DNA from: an uncultured Sediminibacterium sp.
GTDB taxonomy: Bacteria > Bacteroidota > Bacteroidia > Chitinophagales > Chitinophagaceae
Assembly: GCA_937907555.1 (NCBI GenBank)
Contig: CALEST010000120.1
Location: forward strand, 1-6,392
Reading direction: 5' to 3'
DNA: 6,392 nucleotides
Positions 1 to 6,392 of the stretch are shown here, one piece after another. The position numbers were made by a program, and so were the translations under genes. Numbering within the stretch: the stretch's first letter is position 1; each line of letters begins with the position of its first letter. The notes beneath the pieces were generated by a model that was not told the DNA's origin, made no database searches, and saw only the letters and a program-made list of their open reading frames with translations.

Positions 1-1
1 A

Positions 2-826
2 AAAATCCCTTCCGATGGCTGGATCGAGCGATTCGCGGATTGGTTACAAATGAACAACTGGTTGTCTAAAAGCAGTTATGATCCTGCCCTGGCAGCCTAC
101 CAGAAAAATACATTTGCTTTCGGACCCAATAAAAATCTTCCTTACAGAATTCTTTATCCTGAGAACTATGATAAGAGTAAGAAATATCCTTTGATTCTGG
201 TATTGCACGGAGCCGGAGAAAGAGGAAACGACAACGAAAAACAACTGGTACACGGATCCAAATTGTTTTTAAAAGCAGAGAACAGATCACAGTTTCCGGC
301 GATTGTAGTATTTCCTCAGTGCCCATCAGATTCCTATTGGGCTACTTCTTCTATAGATCGCAGCAAGAATCCCATTCAGTTCCGGTTTAATTATGACAGT
401 ATTCCCAACTGGCCACAGGCTGCAGCGATTGCACTGGTTGAAAAATTAAAACAGGAAGAATCTATAGACAATAACAGGGTATATATTACAGGTTTATCCA
501 TGGGTGGCATGGGTACTTTTGAAGCAGTTTACAGAAACCCTGGATTGTTTGCTGCAGCAGCACCCATTTGTGGCGGAGGAAATGAAACACTTTACAACGA
601 TAAAGTAAAAGAAACCGCATTCAGGGTATTTCATGGTGATGCAGACGGAGTGGTAAAAGTAGATCTGTCCAGAAATATGGTAACCCGTTTGAAAGAGCTA
701 AAAGTACCTGTTGAATACATTGAGTACCCCGGCGTAAATCACAATAGCTGGGACAATGCTTTTGCTGAACCCGATTTTATCAGCTGGTTAATGAAGCACC
801 AGTTAAAGCCAAAGAAGAAAAAATAA
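2..826 (+). CDS. Alpha/beta-hydrolase esterase or peptidase (COG4099-like), 5' end outside window
   Basis: Probably a serine hydrolase cleaving ester (possibly peptide) bonds, of the 'predicted peptidase'/phospholipase-carboxylesterase type often found with carbohydrate-degrading genes in Bacteroidota. Numbering from the ATG at position 50 (258 residues): a family-typical block LPYRILYP at 30-37, the oxyanion motif LHGAGERG at 52-59, a QCP motif at 90-92, the nucleophile elbow GLSMGG with Ser150, an HGDADGVV segment with likely catalytic Asp199, and VNHNSW with likely catalytic His231. The triad is therefore complete. The tail is lysine-rich (KPKKKK). The frame is open from base 2 to that ATG, encoding about 16 more residues including GWIERFADWLQ. 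No signal peptide follows the ATG although relatives are usually exported, and no ribosome site precedes it. I infer that the true start lies off-window and that this is a C-terminal domain. The substrate cannot be told. The fold and catalytic class are secure; the start is not. Confidence 0.88.
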   Translation, partial: KIPSDGWIERFADWLQMNNWLSKSSYDPALAAYQKNTFAFGPNKNLPYRILYPENYDKSKKYPLILVLHGAGERGNDNEKQLVHGSKLFLKAENRSQFPAIVVFPQCPSDSYWATSSIDRSKNPIQFRFNYDSIPNWPQAAAIALVEKLKQEESIDNNRVYITGLSMGGMGTFEAVYRNPGLFAAAAPICGGGNETLYNDKVKETAFRVFHGDADGVVKVDLSRNMVTRLKELKVPVEYIEYPGVNHNSWDNAFAEPDFISWLMKHQLKPKKKK

Positions 827-830
827 TTTT

Positions 831-860
831 CTACAAACCGGCATGGTTTTATCATTGTAG
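831..860. terminator. Possible weak bidirectional terminator between convergent genes
   Basis: The only gap between the + strand esterase and the - strand transporter is 25 bases. It contains a perfect 5-bp inverted repeat, AAACC (835-839) with GGTTT (845-849), extendable by one G-U pair. An outer CTAC (831-834) can pair with GTAG (857-860) across a 7-base bulge. T-runs or A-runs flank it (AAAAATAATTTT just to the left), but neither strand has a clean T-tract directly after the stem. The position suits a shared terminator; the strength is doubtful. Confidence 0.35.
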
Positions 861-2378
861 CTTAATCAAATATGGTTGCAATAGCCAGCAGAACAAAGTA
901 ATGATGATAATGCAGACAATATTTAATACAAAGCCCGTCTTCATCATGTCTTTAATTTTAACATGACCACTGGCAAATACAATGGCATTGGGTGGAGTGC
1001 CCATGGGCAACATGCTCGCAACACTTGCACCCAATGTCATGGGTATTCCCAATGAAAGCGGATCCATATTTAAAGCAATTGCAACTGAAGAAATTACAGG
1101 AGCCAATACAATCACCTGCGCAATATTGCTCATCACTTCACTTAGGAAAACCGATAAAGTAGTAACTACTAAAATCATCACCAGTAAATTGGAGGAAGAA
1201 AAAGAAGCAATATAAGACCCTAACTGTTCCAGTAAATTAGCGTCTTCCAGGGCTTTGGCCAGCGCAATCCCACCTCCAAACATCATTAAAATTCCCCAGG
1301 CCATTTTACTGGTATCTCCCCACTCCAGCAATCGGTTATGGTCTTCATTTTCTTCATCTGATAAAACAGGTTCTTCCAGCAGCACCAGTTCTTCGGATTT
1401 GGCCGAAGCAGCAGGTTTAGCCGATGGAAGACCAGATGAAATAATGAACAGTGATAATCCCCCGGCCATCGCAATCATGGCATCATCCAACAAAATGACT
1501 TTTTGAAATTGATTAATCAAATCTTTTGAAACCCAAAAAAATACGGTAGTGCAAAAAACAATCATTACTCTTTTTTCGGGCAGCGACATTTTACCGAGGC
1601 CTTTTAATTCAGATACAATAAAGGCTTTACCTTCAACGCTATGAGTGATTCGGTTGGGGTATAACCATTTAACCATTACCCAATACAATGCAAAAACCAT
1701 CACAATGGTAAGGGGCATAAATACCAGCATCCAGTCTGTAAATCCAATGGTATAATTGAATCGCTCGCTAATATGTGCTACATAAGCAACATTGGGCGGA
1801 GTTCCAATGATGGTGCCCAATGCAAAATTGGAAGCATAGGCAATAGACAGCATGAGCACCAGAGAAAAGTTTTTGATATTGCCGTCGGGGTTGTGATGCC
1901 TGGTTATTACGTGTATAACAGAACCCGCAATCGGAAGCATCATCATGGTAGTAGCCGTATTGCTTAACCATAAACTTAAAAAACAGGTGGCCAGAATAAA
2001 TCCCAAAATAATTCTGTCCCCGTTGGTTCCGGTTAAATTAATAATGTTTAGGGCAATCCTTTTATGCAGGTTCCATTTTTCAATGGCCAATGCAATGAAG
2101 AATCCTCCCATGAATAAAAAAATAGTAGAATCGGAATACGATTTGGTTACTTCTTTAATACCAGCAATGCCAAGCATGGGAAACACAACAATCGGAACCA
2201 ATGCAACAACCGCCAGCGGTGCAGCTTCCAGGACCCACCAGATAATCATGGCAAATGCAATGGATAAAACCGCCACTGCTTTGGGAGCTAAAGAAAGTGG
2301 ATTCAGAAAATAAAACAACAAAGCCACTACCAATCCAATCAGCATGGCGAACTCTTTCTTATAGCGCTGGTATAACAT
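852..2378 (-). CDS. DASS/SLC13-family Na+-coupled anion (dicarboxylate-type) transporter
   Basis: Inner-membrane symporter of the divalent anion:Na+ symporter family (SLC13, CitT/SdcS/INDY relatives), which import C4-dicarboxylates, citrate or sulfate with sodium. The protein is 508 residues with roughly 11-13 hydrophobic segments. It shows the family's inverted-repeat signature twice: WLSNTATTMMMLPIA with SNT at 139-141 and GTPPN at 192-196, then EVMSNIAQ with SNI at 417-419 and GTPPN at 460-464. These loops bind sodium and the substrate carboxylates in characterised members. A hydrophilic, acidic stretch at about 318-348 (EELVLLEEP, SDEENED) between the repeats is probably a cytoplasmic loop. 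The start is ATG; the mRNA before it reads TTAGGTAA, at most a weak ribosome site. It is the last gene of the leftward operon, 19 bases after the amidohydrolase stop, so it may import that enzyme's product. The family is clear; the exact anion cannot be read from the sequence. Confidence 0.93.
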   Translation of the reverse strand: MLYQRYKKEFAMLIGLVVALLFYFLNPLSLAPKAVAVLSIAFAMIIWWVLEAAPLAVVALVPIVVFPMLGIAGIKEVTKSYSDSTIFLFMGGFFIALAIEKWNLHKRIALNIINLTGTNGDRIILGFILATCFLSLWLSNTATTMMMLPIAGSVIHVITRHHNPDGNIKNFSLVLMLSIAYASNFALGTIIGTPPNVAYVAHISERFNYTIGFTDWMLVFMPLTIVMVFALYWVMVKWLYPNRITHSVEGKAFIVSELKGLGKMSLPEKRVMIVFCTTVFFWVSKDLINQFQKVILLDDAMIAMAGGLSLFIISSGLPSAKPAASAKSEELVLLEEPVLSDEENEDHNRLLEWGDTSKMAWGILMMFGGGIALAKALEDANLLEQLGSYIASFSSSNLLVMILVVTTLSVFLSEVMSNIAQVIVLAPVISSVAIALNMDPLSLGIPMTLGASVASMLPMGTPPNAIVFASGHVKIKDMMKTGFVLNIVCIIIITLFCWLLQPYLIKLQ

Positions 2379-2397
2379 TTACCTAAGATATTGATTC

Positions 2398-3666
2398 TTA
2401 CAATTTTTCAGGGGGATAAACCACGCCGTCTTTCATAATCCATAATGGATTCCTCAGAACGCTGATATTTTGTAATGGATCACCGGAAAAAACAACCAGA
2501 TCTGCAAAATAACCAGGTTTAATAAAACCAATCTGATCCTGCATACTCAACGCACGTGCATTAATGCTGGTAGCCGCTTTCAATACCTGTAATGCAGGCA
2601 TTCCGTATTGTACCATTAACTCCATTTCCAGCACATTGTTACCGTGTTCATACACTCCCACATCGCCCCCCATGCCAATGATTACTCCTTTAGACATGGC
2701 AATGGAAAATGCTTTTCGCTTTTGTTGGATGGCTTCTGGTTCTGGCTCAGATCCTTTTTTCCAACCTTTGTATTGCGTTACCGATTCGGTTGCCGCAAGT
2801 GTAGGAAAATAAACAGTTCCTTTTTGCTTCATGAGTTCCGCAGTATTTTCATCCAACAAATCTCCGTGCTCAATGGTAGTGGCTCCGGCAAGAATGGCTC
2901 TTTGCATGGCTTCATTGGTTTTTGCATGAGCAACCATTACTCTGCCACTGCTCCGGGTTACCTCATTAATTTTTTTCAACTCATCTAAGGTAAATGTGGG
3001 AGCTGCTTCACCATTTAATCCCCAACGATAATCAGCATACACTTTTATCAGGTCGGCTCCTTTCCCAATCTGATCCCGGGTTACTTTAATCAGATTGTTT
3101 CCATCTGCTTCCTCTGCACCCAACATAATATGCTGGTCCAAATCAAAGCCCTTGGGACCGTAGGAACCTGTAGCAACAATAGCTCTGCCGGCAACCAGTA
3201 AACGGGGACCTGGAATAATACCATCTTCAATGGCTTTTTTAATGGAAACGTCCGCATATCCGGCACCTTCAGATCCCAGATCTCTTGCAGTTGTAAAACC
3301 TGCGAGTAAGGTTTTCTTTACATGTACCGTTGCTCTTGCAGTTCGGTAAGCATCTGTTTCTTTGGTTACCTGATCGTCCCAGTTGGTTTTGTTATAAGGA
3401 TACAGCAATATATGGGAATGGCCTTCAATTAAGCCTGGCGTTAAGGTTGAACCAGGATAATGAACAGCAATGGCGTCTGCTGGCTTTGTAAGTTTCTCTT
3501 TAGGTGCCGCTGCAATTATTTTATTGGCTTTTACCATCACTGCCCAATTGGTATGCATTTGCTCACCATCGAAAACTTTATCTGCAGTAATATAATAGGT
3601 AGGAGCCTGTGCCTTTGTATTGGTAATTGACATTAAGGCAATCGCTATAATGAGAGTGGATTTCAT
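2398..3666 (-). CDS. Exported metal-dependent amidohydrolase (imidazolonepropionase/prolidase-like)
   Basis: Secreted hydrolase of the amidohydrolase superfamily (COG1228 type), whose characterised members include imidazolonepropionase and binuclear-zinc Xaa-Pro or acyl-dipeptide hydrolases. Of 422 residues, the first 19 or so form a signal peptide (KSTLIIAIALMSI core, likely cut after TKA, before Gln20), so it should act in the periplasm. Metal-site residues are all visible: GHSH with His83 and His85 after the TPGLIEGH entry motif, Lys208 in DLIKVYAD (the likely carboxylated bridging lysine), His247 in VAHAKT, His267 in IEHGD, and Asp335 in GMGGDVG. GFTTARDLG (123-131) and IPGPRLL (151-157) match the dipeptidase-like branch better than imidazolonepropionase, and no histidine-degradation genes are nearby. 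The C-terminal PGYFADLVVF block completes the small beta domain. It starts 17 bases after the GH1 stop; GGTGGG lies directly before the ATG, too close to be a normal ribosome site. Substrate unknown; a peptide or amide is my guess. Confidence 0.9.
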   Translation of the reverse strand: MKSTLIIAIALMSITNTKAQAPTYYITADKVFDGEQMHTNWAVMVKANKIIAAAPKEKLTKPADAIAVHYPGSTLTPGLIEGHSHILLYPYNKTNWDDQVTKETDAYRTARATVHVKKTLLAGFTTARDLGSEGAGYADVSIKKAIEDGIIPGPRLLVAGRAIVATGSYGPKGFDLDQHIMLGAEEADGNNLIKVTRDQIGKGADLIKVYADYRWGLNGEAAPTFTLDELKKINEVTRSSGRVMVAHAKTNEAMQRAILAGATTIEHGDLLDENTAELMKQKGTVYFPTLAATESVTQYKGWKKGSEPEPEAIQQKRKAFSIAMSKGVIIGMGGDVGVYEHGNNVLEMELMVQYGMPALQVLKAATSINARALSMQDQIGFIKPGYFADLVVFSGDPLQNISVLRNPLWIMKDGVVYPPEKL

Positions 3667-3683
3667 CCCACCAATTTACTACA

Positions 3684-5036
3684 TTATTGCGCTAAAAACT
3701 GTCTGAACCAATGTCCTGAAGCTTTTACTGTTCTTAACTGAGTTGCAAAATCAACATGAACCAATCCAAACTTTGCATGATATCCTTCAGACCACTCAAA
3801 ATTATCCATGAGCGTCCAGGCAAAATATCCTGCTACAGGTAGTTGATTATTCCTGGCTCTTAATAAAGCTTGAAGAAATTGCTGATAATATTCAATCCGG
3901 CGCTGGTCGTCTATAACGCCCGCAATCAGTTTGTCTTTAAAATAGGCTCCGCTTTCAGAAATGATAATTTTTTTAACGCCCTTATACATAGCAAACTGCT
4001 CAATGATATTATAAAAACTGCTGGGGTTAATTTCCCAGCCCATATCTGTAACAGGCTGTTTTCTTCTTTTGGCACTTACATCTGTTGCCTGAATAATCGG
4101 TATCATGGCATTGTGCTTAACAACAACAGGAAAATAATTTTGCAATCCAATAAAATCAAAATCGAATTGCATTCTTTCTTTGAACTTCCAGGCTTTATTG
4201 TGCAAGTATAATTTATCCATTAATAAAAAATCATCGGAGGGGTAACCCAGTCCCAGAGCAGGCTCAATGAATAAACGGTTTAACAGAATGTCAATTCTTT
4301 GCGCTGCTGCCCTGTCTTTTTCGCTTTGTGAGAATGGAATAATTTCACTGCAGGAAAAGCTAGTGCCAATAATAGCATGCGCTACATGGGCCCTGATGAT
4401 TCTTCCTCCTTCTGCCTGTGCCATTACTGCATTGTGAACTGCAGGAAGAAAGTTGCTCAATCCAATTTTTCCGGGAGCATGTTTTCCAATCATATACCCC
4501 AACGAAGTAAAACCCATTGGCTCGTTCAATACAATCCAGTGTTTTACCTTATCTCCAAATTCTTTCACACATACCTGTACATATCGGGTAAACCATTTTA
4601 GCATATGTGTAGATGTCCATCCCCCATCTTTTTCCAATGCGGATGGTAAATCCCAGTGATATAAAGTAACAAAAGGAATTAGGCCCAATTGCAAACACTC
4701 ATCTATTACCTGATGATAAAACAATATACCCTCCGGATTAACTTTTCCTATTCCTTCAGGTAGAATTCTACTCCAGGAAATAGAAAATCTGAATACACGA
4801 AAACCCAGTGCTTTAACCAGCAATAAATCATCCTTATAACGATGATAAAAATCACAGCCAACAGATGGCTGATGACCGCTTTTAATTTTACCCGTCTTTC
4901 TTGCAAATTCATCCCAGATGGATGGTCCTCTTCCCCCAATCTTTGCCGCGCCCTCATTTTGAGCAGCAGCAATAACTACTCCCCATAAAAATTCATCGCC
5001 AAAATCACTGGCTTTAATAGGTGTAGAATTAATCAA
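3684..5036 (-). CDS. Glycoside hydrolase family 1 (beta-glucosidase-like), TTG start
   Basis: Retaining beta-glycosidase of family GH1, 450 residues, the normal size for bacterial beta-glucosidases. The TIM-barrel landmarks run in order: FLWG at 16-19, Gln26 of the sugar-binding QNEGA, CDFYHRY at 61-67, FSISWSRILPEG at 84-95, YHWDLP at 126-131, acid/base Glu172 in LNEP, QNY at 299-301, nucleophile Glu361 in SESG, and WTLMDNFEWSEGY at 407-419 with Glu414/Trp415. All catalytic and subsite -1 positions I can identify are kept. Two motifs are off-consensus: SESG where most members have TENG, and IAAAQNEGA where TAAYQIEGA is usual. There is no signal peptide, so the enzyme is cytoplasmic. The start must be a non-ATG codon: TTG at 5036-5034 is 3 bases after the in-frame stop of the glycosyltransferase gene, and the first ATG in frame is residue 145, well inside the barrel. 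It probably depends on translational coupling. The sugar specificity (glucose, galactose, fucose, 6-phospho-sugar) is not certain. Confidence 0.93.
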   Translation of the reverse strand: MINSTPIKASDFGDEFLWGVVIAAAQNEGAAKIGGRGPSIWDEFARKTGKIKSGHQPSVGCDFYHRYKDDLLLVKALGFRVFRFSISWSRILPEGIGKVNPEGILFYHQVIDECLQLGLIPFVTLYHWDLPSALEKDGGWTSTHMLKWFTRYVQVCVKEFGDKVKHWIVLNEPMGFTSLGYMIGKHAPGKIGLSNFLPAVHNAVMAQAEGGRIIRAHVAHAIIGTSFSCSEIIPFSQSEKDRAAAQRIDILLNRLFIEPALGLGYPSDDFLLMDKLYLHNKAWKFKERMQFDFDFIGLQNYFPVVVKHNAMIPIIQATDVSAKRRKQPVTDMGWEINPSSFYNIIEQFAMYKGVKKIIISESGAYFKDKLIAGVIDDQRRIEYYQQFLQALLRARNNQLPVAGYFAWTLMDNFEWSEGYHAKFGLVHVDFATQLRTVKASGHWFRQFLAQ

Positions 5037-5042
5037 GTTTTA
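5034..5042 (-). other. Stop/restart junction: TAA-AAC-TTG between glycosyltransferase and GH1
   Basis: On the - strand the glycosyltransferase ends in TAA, followed by AAC and then TTG, the earliest standard alternative start for the GH1 frame. The stop and the GH1 codons lie in the same reading frame, so the TAA alone divides the two proteins. No Shine-Dalgarno sequence precedes the TTG (upstream mRNA is TCTTTTAAATTATAAAAC). Termination-reinitiation is the simplest explanation. The start codon is inferred from the reading frame and the position of the conserved FLWG block. Confidence 0.7.
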
Positions 5043-6098
5043 TAATTTAAAAGAAAGTTGAGGTAGGTTAATCATATTGATGCAATCAGCATCTTCTAAA
5101 ATAGCGAAAGGCCTGTCTGCAACTTCCATTAGTCTTTCAATTAGACCACTGGTAGTATTCTGCAAAGAAAAAGAGACCTGCTGCGTTGCATTCAGCCAAC
5201 ACTCCATCCTTGCAGTAAAATCTTCCTTAATTGCGGGTAATATGGTAACGCCAAGTTCTTCCAGGGCAGCTGCATTGCATAGCTGTTCGTATTGTCCTTT
5301 AATAGGAATGCACAATAATTTCTTATTAAGATACATGGCTTCTGCAGGTGTTTCAAAACCCGCGCCAGTAATAATGCCTGCTGAATCAATTATGCTCTTG
5401 GTAAAGCCTTCATTGCTGATGGGCATCCATTGAATATTTGCCTGCTGAATCGGTTGCTTTATTTTTTTACTGAATACCTGAAATTGCACAGAGGCAAATT
5501 TGGTAAAATACTGCTGCAACACTTCGTCACTATAATGCGAGAGGTAAACAGTAATATATCCCTTGTTTTTGGGGTCTGCCTTTAATACTGCTTCTTTTAT
5601 TACTGGCGCATGAATAAAAGAATCATAATTCTTAAAATGCAGTCCGATATAATCACTTGCAGTAGCATAGTTATTCAGTATAAATTCACCCAGAAATTCT
5701 TTTTTAGCGGGTCTTGGTGTATGAATGCTTTTAAAACTTGCCTGATGACCGAGTTCAATGGAACGCACCCTTTTCAATTTACAGGCCAGAGAAGTTATAC
5801 TCTCAAAATCATTAATAACTAAGTCATATTTGTCAACGGGCAATGCGGATGCTTCTTTAATAATTTGCAGTGGTGAAAAGGACTGCAGCATCCGTGAGTA
5901 ATTTAATCCCCCCTTGTTACCGTAAAAAAGACTTATCCCCTTGCTTTTGTAAACTACAGGCATGGCTGCTGGCAAATGACTATTGCTACCACTTAAAAAA
6001 ATGTCTACCTGGCCTAGTTTTTGAAGATAGGGCATAAGCTCTATTGCCCTTGCTATATGTCCATTGCCGGTTGCCTGAACTGCATAAAATATTTTCAT
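5040..6098 (-). CDS. GT-B-fold glycosyltransferase, GNGH type (PF13528-like)
   Basis: Glycosyltransferase related to the MurG/UDP-glycosyltransferase group, transferring a sugar from a nucleotide donor to an unknown, perhaps lipid, acceptor at the cytoplasmic side of the inner membrane. The 352-residue protein opens with YAVQATGNGHIARA; the loop at Gly11-Asn12-Gly13-His14 resembles the acceptor-side glycine-rich loop of GT-B enzymes. YDLVINDFES (91-100) and ELGHQASF (115-122) complete the N-terminal Rossmann domain. The C-terminal domain carries the donor-site signature TGAGFETPAEAM (244-255, Glu249 likely ribose- or phosphate-contacting) and PIKGQYEQ (265-272), as in the EX7E/Q-type ends of this fold. 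There is no signal peptide or membrane helix. A tail after about residue 325 is not obviously part of the fold. The ATG overlaps the stop of the preceding phosphoesterase gene (ATGA), pointing to coupled translation and a shared pathway. The fold and activity class are solid; donor and acceptor are unknown. Confidence 0.87.
   Translation of the reverse strand: MKIFYAVQATGNGHIARAIELMPYLQKLGQVDIFLSGSNSHLPAAMPVVYKSKGISLFYGNKGGLNYSRMLQSFSPLQIIKEASALPVDKYDLVINDFESITSLACKLKRVRSIELGHQASFKSIHTPRPAKKEFLGEFILNNYATASDYIGLHFKNYDSFIHAPVIKEAVLKADPKNKGYITVYLSHYSDEVLQQYFTKFASVQFQVFSKKIKQPIQQANIQWMPISNEGFTKSIIDSAGIITGAGFETPAEAMYLNKKLLCIPIKGQYEQLCNAAALEELGVTILPAIKEDFTARMECWLNATQQVSFSLQNTTSGLIERLMEVADRPFAILEDADCINMINLPQLSFKL
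6095..6098 (-). other. ATGA start/stop overlap coupling phosphoesterase and glycosyltransferase
   Basis: On the - strand the glycosyltransferase ATG (6098-6096) shares bases with the phosphoesterase TGA (6097-6095). No purine-rich ribosome site precedes it (mRNA reads AATCCTTCAACC before the ATG), so ribosomes finishing the upstream gene probably start the downstream one. Confidence 0.85.
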
Positions 6099-6392
6099 GG
6101 TTGAAGGATTAAAGAGTTTAAAAACAAACTCACTTCATCTGTAATCACATTTATTTTAGGGTTTGTTGTTTTGTGATTGGGCTGTTCCTGGTCGGTTGCA
6201 ATAAATGCCTTTGGGTCATATTGGTACACCGTCCATTCATGTTGATTGTATTCAAGCGCAGTTAAATTTTCAACCCAGTCACCGCTATTCATATAAACAA
6301 CTTTACCCTCCTGTGTTTCCACTGTTCTCACCTGTGGCTGATGGATATGTCCACAGATAACATAATCGTACTTTTTGGAAATAGCTAATTCA
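6095..6392 (-). CDS. Metallophosphoesterase, UDP-2,3-diacylglucosamine diphosphatase-like, C-terminal part only
   Basis: The last 98 codons of a calcineurin-like metallophosphoesterase; the 5' part lies beyond the right edge. Visible are YDYVICGHIHQP, whose GHIH is the conserved GHxH metal-binding motif near the end of the fold, and then VVYMNSGDWVENLTALEY, a block I recognise from Bacteroidota proteins annotated as UDP-2,3-diacylglucosamine diphosphatases (LpxH-like). LpxH enzymes cleave the pyrophosphate of the lipid A precursor at the inner membrane. The N-terminal metal motifs (DxH, GDxxD, GNHD) are off-window and cannot be checked. A poorly conserved tail of about 40 residues (AFIATDQEQPNHKTTN) follows the fold. 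It overlaps the glycosyltransferase start by 4 bases and is the first gene of the visible operon. Bacteroidota often have more than one such protein, so this one may act on another phospho-lipid or nucleotide-sugar rather than in lipid A synthesis itself. Confidence 0.85.
   Translation of the reverse strand, partial: ELAISKKYDYVICGHIHQPQVRTVETQEGKVVYMNSGDWVENLTALEYNQHEWTVYQYDPKAFIATDQEQPNHKTTNPKINVITDEVSLFLNSLILQP

Noticed and set aside
1945..2313. 122-codon + strand reading frame inside the transporter gene
   Set aside because: It lies wholly antisense to a well-conserved membrane protein and its translation has no recognisable domain; it is a frame shadow.
2644..2988. 114-codon + strand reading frame opposite the amidohydrolase
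   Set aside because: Overlaps the metal-site region of a clear enzyme on the other strand; the Phe/Ser-rich translation is typical of antisense frames.
2398..3666. Amidohydrolase as HutI of histidine degradation
   Set aside because: It has a signal peptide, carries the GFTTARDLG and likely carboxylated-lysine pattern of the dipeptidase-like branch, and no hut genes are nearby.
5077..5433. 118-codon + strand reading frame opposite the glycosyltransferase
   Set aside because: Antisense to the conserved donor-binding domain, low-complexity composition, no family resemblance; a shadow.
5044..6098. Glycosyltransferase as MurG
   Set aside because: It has GNGH in place of MurG's GGTGGH loop and no cell-wall (mra) genes around it; only the fold is shared.
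1..6392. CRISPR arrays, tRNA/rRNA, insertion sequences or attachment-site repeats
   Set aside because: Gaps between genes total well under 100 bases and all are accounted for; I saw no repeated units, transposase motifs or structured RNA.

Overview
The window is densely coded and AT-rich, with no gap between genes longer than 25 bases. It most likely comes from a Bacteroidota chromosome, and Chitinophagaceae would fit. The grounds are the style of the proteins (an esterase of the predicted-peptidase type, a GNGH-type glycosyltransferase next to a metallophosphoesterase ending in a GDWVENLTALEY block, a secreted metal amidohydrolase) and the lack of convincing Shine-Dalgarno sequences before the starts. 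The taxonomic call is recognition from memory, not a database result.

Layout. On the + strand, positions 2-826 hold the 3' part of a serine esterase/peptidase of the alpha/beta-hydrolase fold. Its reading frame is still open at the left edge, so it is probably the C-terminal part of a longer protein. A 25-base convergent gap containing a short hairpin separates it from five genes that all run leftward on the - strand and look like one operon. In transcription order these are: the C-terminal end of a metallophosphoesterase resembling UDP-2,3-diacylglucosamine diphosphatases (cut by the right edge); a GT-B glycosyltransferase overlapping it by 4 bases; a family 1 glycoside hydrolase starting 3 bases after the glycosyltransferase stop, apparently at TTG; an exported binuclear-metal amidohydrolase after 17 bases; and a DASS/SLC13 Na+-coupled dicarboxylate-type transporter after 19 bases. 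The operon promoter must lie beyond the right edge.

How the genes may work together. The phosphoesterase and glycosyltransferase look like a cytoplasmic or inner-membrane-face pair handling a nucleotide-linked or lipid-linked sugar. The GH1 enzyme has no signal peptide and would act in the same compartment, perhaps trimming or recycling a glucoside. The amidohydrolase carries a signal peptide and would act in the periplasm on a peptide-like or amide substrate, and the DASS transporter could import a resulting acid. The link between the two halves is inferred from gene order only.

Nothing here is a mobile element, CRISPR array or RNA gene. The features most worth a second look are the glycosyltransferase/GH1 junction (same reading frame, one TAA between them, no usable ATG for the GH1), the grouping of a glycosidase with the phosphoesterase/glycosyltransferase pair, and the left-edge esterase that seems fused to something outside the window.
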